The notes beneath the pieces were generated by a model. It made no database searches. It was not told where the DNA came from and saw only the letters and a list, made by a program, of their open reading frames with translations. The translations under genes were made by a program, and so were the position numbers. From Streptococcus suis (GTDB lineage: Bacteria > Bacillota > Bacilli > Lactobacillales > Streptococcaceae), in contig JAKTNK010000015.1 in NCBI GenBank assembly GCA_029593465.1, positions 1 through 42,882 on the forward strand: a DNA stretch of 42,882 bases, in the 5' to 3' direction. Positions 25,632 to 32,774 of this stretch are shown here, piece by piece. How positions within the stretch are numbered: the first letter of the stretch is position 1; each line of letters opens with the position of its first letter.

Positions 25632-28505
25632 ATGTCAAAAACACTTAAATCCCTTGCCGCAGGGGCTGCTATTGTCGCATCAATTGGCGCTGGTGCTAAC
25701 AGCCAAGTTTCTGCTGATGAAGTAGTTTCAAATTCAGATACTTCAACTGAAACAGTCGTTTCAACCACTGAAATTAAAGTCGCTAAAGAAGCTAAAACCG
25801 CTGAAGATGTTAAACCAGCTCTTGACGCTCAAAAAGAAGTTGTAAAATCTACTCAAGCTGATGTTGAAGCTGCTAAGTCTGAGGTTGATACAGCTAAATC
25901 TGAGGTCAAATCTGCACAATCACAAGCTGACGCAGCAGACCAAGCTGTTAAAGACGCTGAGAGTGCTATGACAAATGCGACCCCAGAAAACATTGCAGCT
26001 AATCAAGACGAGCAAGCACTTAACCTCCAAGACCAAAAAAACAACGCTACTGACACTGAAAACGTCAATAAAGCTATTGTTGATCAACAAGCCAAGGTAG
26101 CGAGTGCTCAAGCTGATGTAGACACTGCAAAAAGTGAAAAAGACCAAGCTGATGCTAGTGTCAAAGCAGCTGAATCAGAAGTAGCTTCAGCTCAAGATGC
26201 CCTATCTGGTAAAGGTCTTGAATCAGCTAAAGAAACCCTTAACCAAGCAAATCAAGACGTCAAATCCGCTGAAGCAAATGTAGCATCTGCACAAGACGCT
26301 CTTACAAAAGCAAAACAAGACAGTCAAGAACGTGAAGCCGCTATTAAAGCCGCTCAAACTGACGTCAATGTTAAAACAGATGCTGTTAATACAGCTTCTG
26401 CTAAAGTCAGTGCAGCTCAATCCAAAGTTGCATCAAGTGACAAAAATCTTCAATCAGCAACAAAAGCTGTTAAAGCTGCACAAGATGCTTTAAATGCTTT
26501 GGGTGATGTTGATAATGTATCATTTAATGCTGAAAATCAAACCATTGAACGCTTCAAAATGGCATATGATGAAGTTGTTACAAAAGGTAATCAAGACCAA
26601 TTATGGAAAAACACAATGGTTGGTTATGGTGTTAAAATGGCTGAAGGATATTCTGTCGATATTCGTGAATCCGATAAGACACGTTCAATTGATGTGTTAA
26701 ATCTAACTAACGAAGAAAAAATTGAAATCTCAAAAATTTATGTTGAAGCTCTCAATCAACTTCGAGAAATGTTTGGTCAATCTAATAAGGCTAATGTTAC
26801 ACAAGCAGCTATTAACTTAGCGAATGATAAAGTTCAAGCTTATGAAGAAAGAGGTGAAAGTCCTCTCATTGCAGGTCACATTGGATCAGGAAGCGAAAAC
26901 CTAGTCCGTCTTGGATCTGTCGATACCAATACCATTACTGATATGAAACGATTAAAAGAAGAGGTATTTGATTCATTTGAAGCAACATCATTTGAAGATG
27001 AACCTTCAAACTGGGGTCACCTTCGCGCTAATCTTCACTTTGCAGACAATATTGGTTTAAATATTGCCAATATTAATGGAGAACTTTGGTTAGTTATTGC
27101 TTTTAGTCAAGTTGATGATACGCCAATCGCCAACTCTAACGACACAGCCCAACTTGAAGCTGCCCTCAAACAAGCTAAAGCTGACCAAGCAGCCGCTCAA
27201 ACAGCTTCTGACGCAGCTAAAGCTGAACTTGCAAAAGTTTCAGCAGACTATGCTACTGCTCTTGAGCTAAAAACACAGGCTGAAAAAGTCCTTGCTGACG
27301 CTATGGCAACACCATTAGAAACACAAGTCGCTGAAAACAACCTACGCCTAGCTAACCTAGCACTTCAAAACGCTAAAGAACGTCAAGTTGCAGCCAAAGC
27401 CGCTGTTGATAACTTCTCAGCAGACCTTGGCACTAAAGAAGCCGCTCTTGAATCAGCTAAAGCTAAACTCGCTGAAGCTCAAACCGTAGCTAACGAGAAA
27501 GCACAAGCTCTTGAAATCACTAAAGCAGAACTTGCTAACCAAGAAAACACTCTTCAATTATTAAATGATGATAAAGCACAACTTCTCGCTGAGAAAGATC
27601 GCCTTGTTGAAGAAGCTAAAGCTCTTGCTGAAGAATTAGATAGCTACCTAAATGCTGAAAGTAATCTTGCAACAGCTAAAGTTAACCAAGAAGCTGCACA
27701 AACAGCTCTCAAAGACGCTCAAGCTAAACTTGATGAGCTAGAACTCAAATTAGCTGATGTTACTGCTCGTCTTGAAGATGAAACAGCTATTCTAACTGAG
27801 CTTCAAGCAGAATATGATAGCCTAAAAGCTCTTGAACCAAAAGAAGACACGTCTAAAGATACTAAAGTAACACTACCAGATGGTAAAACTATTACAGTTT
27901 CAAAAGACAAAGCAAATCCATCAGCTAAATCTGAAACAACATCAGATGCTGCAACACTTGCTCGTCTAAAAGCTATTCTTGCCGCTCGTGAAGCACTTCA
28001 AAAATCACACACTAACGAAAACAACCAAGCTCTATACAACGCAGTTGACGCTTACATCCATCAAGGTGGTGCTGTTAAGAAAACAGCTAAATCAGATGAT
28101 GAAGTTGGCATGTTAGCTCGAAAACTTGGCTACGTATCACTTGGTGCTGCTCCATCAAAAAGTCAAAAAGCAGAAGCTCTTAACTTCATTAAGAGTGAAA
28201 TTGCTAGACTTGAAGCTAAAGTAGCTAAGGGTAAAGGTAATGTTGCTAACAAAGGGCAGCTAACAACCTCAAAAGCCACTCCGATGACTGGTGTCAGTCA
28301 ATGGAACAGTGTCGCAGTTACTAAACCACAAGCAGGGGTTACAGTGACAACCACAGCCAATGGCTCAACAACAAGCTACTCACGTGTCGCACGTGCTGAA
28401 GCATTGCCACAAACAGGAGAACAAGAAAGCCTAGTGGCACTCTTGGGTGTAGCGGTATTGTCTGGCCTTGGTCTGACTGGTGTAAGAAGAAAACGTATGG
28501 GGTAA
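25632..28505 (+). CDS. LPXTG-anchored surface protein with SEC10/PgrA-type domain
   Basis: This 957-aa cell-wall protein has a signal peptide at about 1-28 (ending SQVSA) and an Ala/Lys/Glu/Gln-rich coiled coil at about 55-290. A globular domain follows at about 295-500, with IYVEALNQLREMF, INLANDKVQAY and SNWGHLRANLHFADNIGL resembling the SEC10/PgrA surface-exclusion (CAP-like) domain. A second coiled coil spans about 505-740. The C-terminus has LPQTG at 925-929, a hydrophobic helix and RRKRMG for sortase anchoring. Surface-exclusion proteins limit conjugative transfer between donors; adhesion is another possible role. AAAAGGAG precedes the ATG. The 215-aa gene follows 3 bp later. Confidence 0.87.
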   Translation: MSKTLKSLAAGAAIVASIGAGANSQVSADEVVSNSDTSTETVVSTTEIKVAKEAKTAEDVKPALDAQKEVVKSTQADVEAAKSEVDTAKSEVKSAQSQADAADQAVKDAESAMTNATPENIAANQDEQALNLQDQKNNATDTENVNKAIVDQQAKVASAQADVDTAKSEKDQADASVKAAESEVASAQDALSGKGLESAKETLNQANQDVKSAEANVASAQDALTKAKQDSQEREAAIKAAQTDVNVKTDAVNTASAKVSAAQSKVASSDKNLQSATKAVKAAQDALNALGDVDNVSFNAENQTIERFKMAYDEVVTKGNQDQLWKNTMVGYGVKMAEGYSVDIRESDKTRSIDVLNLTNEEKIEISKIYVEALNQLREMFGQSNKANVTQAAINLANDKVQAYEERGESPLIAGHIGSGSENLVRLGSVDTNTITDMKRLKEEVFDSFEATSFEDEPSNWGHLRANLHFADNIGLNIANINGELWLVIAFSQVDDTPIANSNDTAQLEAALKQAKADQAAAQTASDAAKAELAKVSADYATALELKTQAEKVLADAMATPLETQVAENNLRLANLALQNAKERQVAAKAAVDNFSADLGTKEAALESAKAKLAEAQTVANEKAQALEITKAELANQENTLQLLNDDKAQLLAEKDRLVEEAKALAEELDSYLNAESNLATAKVNQEAAQTALKDAQAKLDELELKLADVTARLEDETAILTELQAEYDSLKALEPKEDTSKDTKVTLPDGKTITVSKDKANPSAKSETTSDAATLARLKAILAAREALQKSHTNENNQALYNAVDAYIHQGGAVKKTAKSDDEVGMLARKLGYVSLGAAPSKSQKAEALNFIKSEIARLEAKVAKGKGNVANKGQLTTSKATPMTGVSQWNSVAVTKPQAGVTVTTTANGSTTSYSRVARAEALPQTGEQESLVALLGVAVLSGLGLTGVRRKRMG

Positions 28506-28508
28506 GAG

Positions 28509-29156
28509 ATGGGATTATTTACAGATTCATTAAAAGTTAGTTCTGGTTTGACACTAGGACATGCTGCGACAAAGATCGGTATTCAAAAGACTTTGACTGT
28601 GGCAGAAGAACATGCTGAAAATAAGGCTAGGACCTATCAGGCAACGTTTTTTGACCCAATTGTTCGTGATGATTTATGCCATTTAGAGGTCGATGGGCAA
28701 TTGGAAAATCGCAGTTATCCATTTCCAAGCAAAGTGTCAGTGATTAACATCTCAGAAATTCAAAAGGATTTTCAAGAACTAAGTCAAGATTTCAATGTTC
28801 AAAAAATAGGTGTTTTTGTAAAAAAACATCCTTGGGTTACAGGTATAGTGGCTTTGTTACTGACAGTACCATTTGGATATTCAGATATGGGTTCGATCCT
28901 TGGGCTTTCTGTGTTTATAGTTTTAGTTAGAATGATAATAGCTAGACCTAAAAAGTATCAAAAAGTGTATCTAGAAGATGCACAACAATATTGGAAAATC
29001 CGAGAATATCTCCGAAATGCTCTAATTGTGGGAGATCTAACTCCGCAAGAGGCTGTCAAAAAACTCTTGAATGCTAGGCTGGTACAGCGTTTCCCAGATA
29101 CTATTGAGGAAATTGAAGCACATGCCTTTAATTACAGACACGGAATTACTGAATAA
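28509..29156 (+). CDS. Membrane protein of unknown function coupled to the LPXTG gene
   Basis: I do not recognise this 215-aa protein. It has a soluble N-terminal region (1-105), two adjacent hydrophobic segments at about 107-123 and 127-145, a basic RPKKYQK turn, and a C-terminal helical domain with DLTPQEAVKKLLNARLVQRFPDTIEEIEAHAF, which could bind a short helical or regulatory partner. No signal peptide is seen, so both soluble parts probably face the cytoplasm. Its ATG lies 3 bp after the stop of the surface-protein gene, with GGGG and AAGAG inside that end, so the two are almost certainly cotranscribed and translationally coupled. A terminator follows. Confidence 0.75.
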   Translation: MGLFTDSLKVSSGLTLGHAATKIGIQKTLTVAEEHAENKARTYQATFFDPIVRDDLCHLEVDGQLENRSYPFPSKVSVINISEIQKDFQELSQDFNVQKIGVFVKKHPWVTGIVALLLTVPFGYSDMGSILGLSVFIVLVRMIIARPKKYQKVYLEDAQQYWKIREYLRNALIVGDLTPQEAVKKLLNARLVQRFPDTIEEIEAHAFNYRHGITE

Positions 29157-29160
29157 CAAA

Positions 29161-29196
29161 AAAAATCTTCCTACTTTGAACAGTAGGAAGATTTTT
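29161..29196 (+). terminator. Terminator of the LPXTG two-gene operon
   Basis: AAAAATCTTCCTAC and GTAGGAAGATTTTT around an 8-nt loop, directly after the stop codon. Confidence 0.9.
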
Positions 29197-29310
29197 GAAG
29201 ATAATGTCTAAAAAAACAAACAACCAATTTTAGAAAGAATAGGACTATAGCCACTGTTGCCAAATAAAAAAAGGTTGTAGGCTGCATCAATGAGATTCAC
29301 AAAGGCTTAG

Positions 29311-29529
29311 CGTATTAACTTAATGGGTTCGTATTGGCGTCGGTTTCAGATAGATAACCAAATAAAAGTTGATGGTATAGGAGGTTATGATTATAATGGA
29401 GAAGGGGATTGAGGGCATTTGTCTCTTGCTTGCTATGATGGTAACTGGCTAGAAGGCGAAACGGACACTTATATAGCTAAACTTGGGGGAAGAACCCCTA
29501 TGTCGAAGGGGGAAGGTGATGACAGGTAG
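29311..29529 (+). pseudogene. Decayed short coding remnant
   Basis: One frame runs for 73 codons with a single TGA at 29410: before it ...GSYWRRFQIDNQIKVDGIGG, after it GHLSLACYDGNWLEGETDTY and a TAG at 29527. Composition looks protein-like (W, Y, D, G) and a TGG-to-TGA change would explain the stop. There is no ribosome binding site and the frame is blocked just upstream (TAG at 29308). It lies 42 bp before the 99-aa gene. It could be the tail of a secreted or toxin-like protein, but I recognise no family. The rest of 29197-29570 shows no gene. Confidence 0.4.
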
Positions 29530-29570
29530 CGCCGTATCAGCGTAATAAATGAAGTTTTTGGAGGAAAAAC

Positions 29571-29870
29571 ATGTCCACTGTACAGCACTTAACTTTTAGA
29601 ATATCAACGATTAAAGTGTTTGAATTTGAAATTAACCATGAAACAAAGCTCGTGAAAACCTTATATGTCGGAAGTGAAATAGGGGCAAGAGCTATTTTAT
29701 TAGAGGATGAAAGAACCTATGCTGGAATTGAGAAACGTTTAAATGATTATATGGCTACTCAGTATTCTCTTTTAGAAATGATTGATGTCATCAAAAACGG
29801 CGAATTTTATGCTGATATGCAGCATCATTTGAATATCGTTGTTGAGGATATAACTGATAATCAGTTGTAA
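29571..29870 (+). CDS. 99-aa protein of unknown function
   Basis: The frame is supported by a strong TTGGAGG ribosome binding site 6 bases before the ATG and a terminator 8 bp after the stop. The protein is acidic, without signal peptide or membrane helix: a beta-rich first half (VQHLTFRISTIKVFEFEIN...KLVKTLYVG) and a helical second half (ERTYAGIEKRLNDYMATQYSLLEMIDVIKNGEFYADMQHHLNIVVED). Size, acidity and position directly behind a decayed reading frame would suit an orphan immunity protein or antitoxin, but that is speculation; no family is recognised. Confidence 0.6.
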   Translation: MSTVQHLTFRISTIKVFEFEINHETKLVKTLYVGSEIGARAILLEDERTYAGIEKRLNDYMATQYSLLEMIDVIKNGEFYADMQHHLNIVVEDITDNQL

Positions 29871-29877
29871 CTTAACA

Positions 29878-29906
29878 AATCTTCCTGTATCGCAGGAGGT
29901 TTTTTG
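29878..29906 (+). terminator. Terminator of the 99-aa gene
   Basis: CTTCCTG/CAGGAGG (one G-U) with a TATCG loop and TTTTTT. Confidence 0.8.
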
Positions 29907-30054
29907 GGGGGATGAGATATGTTAGATAGATGGGTAAAAAGTGAGGACGGTGGCTCTAGATTTTCTGAGAGTGTGCTGGTGGCTAGGGGGCAACTCATCG
30001 AAATCTGAGGGAAAGATAAACGATAAGAGTTGTCAATAGTCTGTTCTCAATGCT

Positions 30055-30162
30055 TTGACAGCTGTTGAAGTTGGACAGACGGTTTTAGGCTTCGGTGGTT
30101 TCACGATTGCTTTGATTGGTCTGTGCTAACAAATCTTCAAAGTTGATAACCAAAAGAAATAG
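30055..30162 (+). pseudogene. Decayed holin-like type I toxin
   Basis: The frame reads LTAVEVGQTVLGFGGFTIAL, then IGLC, a TAA stop (30127), and QIFKVDNQKK followed by TAG. That is the hydrophobic core plus basic lysine-rich tail of the small putative holin-like toxin family (Hol_Tox, about 35 aa), interrupted at a position where a Tyr or Val codon would be expected. No ATG or ribosome binding site remains at the front; TTG at 30055 marks the first matching codon. The characteristic 3' hairpin of such loci follows directly. A dead type I toxin-antitoxin gene is the simplest reading. Confidence 0.62.
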
Positions 30163-30196
30163 CCGTCAGTACTTTGGGAGAGTAACGGCTATTTTT
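30157..30196 (+). terminator. 3' hairpin of the holin-like toxin locus
   Basis: AAATAGCCGT/ACGGCTATTT with a T-run; the 5' arm includes the toxin's final stop codon. In intact type I loci this region overlaps the antisense antitoxin RNA. Confidence 0.75.
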
Positions 30197-30236
30197 AAAT
30201 CGTTATGACGATCCCCGTCTTAAACGGTTCTACATG

Positions 30237-30260
30237 AGGTAGTTGTTAGTGCAACTACCT
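30237..30260. promoter_or_regulatory. Perfect 9-bp hairpin downstream of the toxin remnant
   Basis: AGGTAGTTG and CAACTACCT around TTAGTG, followed by TTATCTATTTTT. It may be the conserved end of the toxin-locus RNA or the start side of its antisense transcript; strand is unresolved. Confidence 0.5.
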
Positions 30261-30660
30261 TTATCTATTTTTAGGCTATCATTTTTGGAGTAAAATACAA
30301 GTGAGATAGAAGGAGAATAGCCCAAACATACTGCAAGGGCGAATAAAATCAAGTAGATGCTTCTATTGTCTATTTTGGGCCTTATTGAGATAGATTGGTT
30401 TGATTTAGCGGATTTAAAAAGGCTTTAAATCACTATTTCTGACGATTACAAGACGTTAAAAATCGTGGAAACCGTCTTGCAGGTTTATCGTTCATATCCT
30501 TTCGTAAGTTAGGTGGTCTATTGTTGGTTAATGTATCTTGACGACTACGATGATTAGATCATTTTTGGTATCACTAGAGGGTTCCGATAATGCTTTTAGG
30601 CGAGCTTTTGAGTCCTAGGCTTTTTCTGAGCGAAAAGGCGGGCAATGATGAAATAGCAAC
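30261..30660. other. 400-bp intergenic region, no gene seen
   Basis: All frames are interrupted. It contains an exact CAAGACG/CGTCTTG pair around 16 bp (about 30451-30480) and an imperfect AGCCCAAA/TTTTGGGC pair (about 30319-30387). These look like remains of mobile or toxin-locus DNA; no function is supported. Confidence 0.45.
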
Positions 30661-30675
30661 AAAATTCAGAAAATT
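30661..30675 (+). promoter_or_regulatory. CodY-like box, upstream copy
   Basis: AAAATTCAGAAAATT differs from the CodY consensus AATTTTCWGAAAATT at two positions. It lies just upstream of the oppA-like promoter. Confidence 0.6.
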
Positions 30676-30707
30676 ATCTAAAAAGTATTTCTTTTTTTAA
30701 AAAGTTA

Positions 30708-30716
30708 TGTTAAACT
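30708..30716 (+). promoter_or_regulatory. Probable promoter of the peptide-binding lipoprotein gene
   Basis: TGTTAAACT (extended -10) with a poor -35 TTTCTT 17 bp upstream. It sits between the two CodY-like boxes. Confidence 0.45.
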
Positions 30717-30728
30717 ATCTAAAATGAC

Positions 30729-30743
30729 AATTTTTAGAAAATT
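30729..30743 (+). promoter_or_regulatory. CodY-like box, downstream copy
   Basis: AATTTTTAGAAAATT matches the CodY consensus at 14 of 15 positions and lies just after the predicted start, a road-block position. Confidence 0.7.
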
Positions 30744-30784
30744 TTGTCTATTACAACTATAGGCAATTGATAGGAGTTATAAGT

Positions 30785-32443
30785 ATGGGTAAGTTAACAC
30801 AGTTTACTTGGAAACGTTTAGGATATGGTGCAGTAGCAGTTACCTCAGCTGCTTTATTAGTCGCCTGTAGCAGTGGTTCGTCAAAATCATCCAGCGGTGA
30901 TAAAAATACCATTCATTGGTATATTCCAAACGATATTTCGACCTTGGACATCTCAAAAAACACAGATGCTTATTCTAATATTGCGATTGGGAATTCTGGT
31001 GGAAACCTGCTTCGTCTTGACGGAAAAGGTGGAACACGTCCTGATTTAGCTAAAAAAGTGGAGGTTTCAGCAGATGGCTTGACCTACACGGCGACCTTAC
31101 GTGACGGCTTGAAATGGTCAGACGGTAGCGATTTGACGGCGAAAGATTTTGTTTACTCATGGCAGCGTATCGTTGATCCTAAGACGGCTTCTGAGTATGC
31201 TTACTTAGCGGTTGAAGCGCATTTGGAAAATGCGGATAAAATCAACTCTGGTGAAGAAAAAGACTTGAGCAAACTCGGGGTTAAGGCTGAAGGCAATAAA
31301 GTTATCTTTACCTTGACCAATCCTGCCCCTCAATTTATGGATTATCTGGCCTTTTCAAACTTCTTACCGCAAAAAGAGGCTTACGTTGAAAAGGCTGGTA
31401 AATCCTATGCGACAACTTCCAAGGATATGCTCTATTCGGGTCCTTATAAGGTTGAAGGTTGGAATGGCTCTAACGGTGGTTTCAAATTGATCAAAAACGA
31501 GGAATACTGGGATGCCAAAAACGTTGCAACCGAGACTGTTAAGGTTGATGTCATCAAGAAACCAGACACGGCTGTGCAAATGTACAAGCAAGGCGACTTA
31601 GACTTTACAGACATTTCAGCGACCTCAGCGATTTATAATGCTAATAAAAGCAATAAAGACGTGGTAGATGTTCCAACGGCGCGAACTTCTTATATCGTTT
31701 ATAACCAAACTGGCAGTGTTAAAGCGCTCACAAATGCTAATATCCGCAAGGCGCTTAATCTTGCCACAGACCGACAAGGGCTTGTTGAAGCGGCGGCTGA
31801 TACCGGCTCTAAACCAGCCAAAGCCCTTGTCCCAACAAACCTTCAAAAACTTGACAATGGTGAAGATTTGACAGACTTTGTAGCACCTGGCTACACTTAT
31901 GATGCTAAGGAAGCTAAGAAACTCTTTGAAGCAGGATTGAAAGAACTTGGGCAAACGTCCTTGAAGTTGACAGTGACAGCGGATTCGGATTCACCAGTAA
32001 CTAAGAATGCGATTGATTACCTCAAGAGTACTTGGGAAGCAGCTCTACCAGGCTTGACCGTCGAAGAGAAATTCGTGACCTTTAAACAACGTTTAGAAGA
32101 CACTAAGAACCAAAACTTTGAAGTGGCCTTGGTTTCATGGGGTGGCGACTACCCTGAAGGGTCAACCTTCTATGGGCTCTTCACCTCTGACGCCCCGTAC
32201 AACTATGGAAAATCCTCCAATGCCAGTTATGACAAGGCTTATCAATCTGCCATTACTGAAAATGCCATGAATGCTAATGCAGCTGCTGAAAACTACAAAG
32301 AAGCGGAAAAAGCGCTCTATGATAATGCCCTTTACAACCCAATCTACTACCTCAACACACAAGGCCTCCAAAACCCAGCGCTTAAAGGCTTGGTACGCAA
32401 TTCAACAGGCTTGACCGTTGACTTTGTTCACGCGCATAAGTAA
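30785..32443 (+). CDS. Peptide ABC transporter substrate-binding lipoprotein (OppA/DppA family)
   Basis: This 552-aa lipoprotein has a signal peptide with lipobox ALLVAC (Cys28), then a Ser/Lys linker and the SBP_bac_5 fold: NTIHWYIPNDISTLDISKNTDAYS, GLKWSDGSDLTAKDFVYSWQRI and SWGGDYPEGSTFYGLFTS are typical. It would capture oligopeptides outside the cell for an Opp-type importer. No permease or ATPase genes adjoin it, so it is an orphan binding protein that must share a transporter encoded elsewhere. The ATG at 30785 with AGGAG is preferred to an in-frame codon 18 bp upstream. Two CodY-like boxes flank the promoter, fitting control by amino-acid supply. pepX, which trims such peptides, is the next gene on the opposite strand. 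Confidence 0.88.
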   Translation: MGKLTQFTWKRLGYGAVAVTSAALLVACSSGSSKSSSGDKNTIHWYIPNDISTLDISKNTDAYSNIAIGNSGGNLLRLDGKGGTRPDLAKKVEVSADGLTYTATLRDGLKWSDGSDLTAKDFVYSWQRIVDPKTASEYAYLAVEAHLENADKINSGEEKDLSKLGVKAEGNKVIFTLTNPAPQFMDYLAFSNFLPQKEAYVEKAGKSYATTSKDMLYSGPYKVEGWNGSNGGFKLIKNEEYWDAKNVATETVKVDVIKKPDTAVQMYKQGDLDFTDISATSAIYNANKSNKDVVDVPTARTSYIVYNQTGSVKALTNANIRKALNLATDRQGLVEAAADTGSKPAKALVPTNLQKLDNGEDLTDFVAPGYTYDAKEAKKLFEAGLKELGQTSLKLTVTADSDSPVTKNAIDYLKSTWEAALPGLTVEEKFVTFKQRLEDTKNQNFEVALVSWGGDYPEGSTFYGLFTSDAPYNYGKSSNASYDKAYQSAITENAMNANAAAENYKEAEKALYDNALYNPIYYLNTQGLQNPALKGLVRNSTGLTVDFVHAHK

Positions 32444-32726
32444 TTCTTCAACGCATTGATGATGTGATAGCTTTTCAGAAAAGCCTAGTGGTCTGCCTAA
32501 AGAGATATTTTCTGCTGGTTGTAAGCTCCACATCTAGATAGAGGGTAGGCATTTGCAGTCGGTCGCAGTTCCGATGTCCAATTTGTACTTGAACAGTTTG
32601 GCTGGGGAAGCCTAAGGGTGATTTGGCAGAGTTTCCCTAAGATGAATTGATTGGTATCATTACTAATGGCTGCTAGGGCATCTACCGAGCCAATATCGTA
32701 TCCTCTATTGACCTTGATTTTAAAGG
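32444..32726. other. 283-bp intergenic region, no supportable gene
   Basis: A minus-strand frame of 89 codons (32766-32497) starts inside the terminator and lacks a ribosome binding site. Adjacent frames give protein-like stretches (GYDIGSVDALAAISNDTNQF, then in a shifted frame QTVQVQIGHRNCDRLQMPTL), so a decayed gene is possible but unproven. Confidence 0.4.
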
Positions 32727-32763
32727 AAAAACACCCCAAACAGAAAAAACGTTGGGGTGTTTT
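32727..32763. terminator. Bidirectional terminator between the lipoprotein gene and pepX
   Basis: AAAACACCCCA and TGGGGTGTTTT around a 15-nt A-rich loop, serving convergent genes. Confidence 0.87.
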
Positions 32764-32774
32764 CATATGGTTTT

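Noticed and set aside
25632-28505. Repetitive Ala/Lys codons in the LPXTG gene as a DNA tandem repeat or CRISPR-like array
   Set aside because: There is no fixed repeat unit or spacer; periodicity comes from heptad coiled-coil coding.
29920-30009. 29-codon frame (MLDRWVKSEDGGSRFSESVL...) with a G-rich site upstream
   Set aside because: Too short and without family resemblance or terminator; it cannot be told from chance in decayed DNA.
32497-32766. 89-codon minus-strand frame beside pepX
   Set aside because: The start lies in a bidirectional terminator and there is no ribosome binding site. Protein-like stretches occur in two frames, so at most it is a decayed gene.
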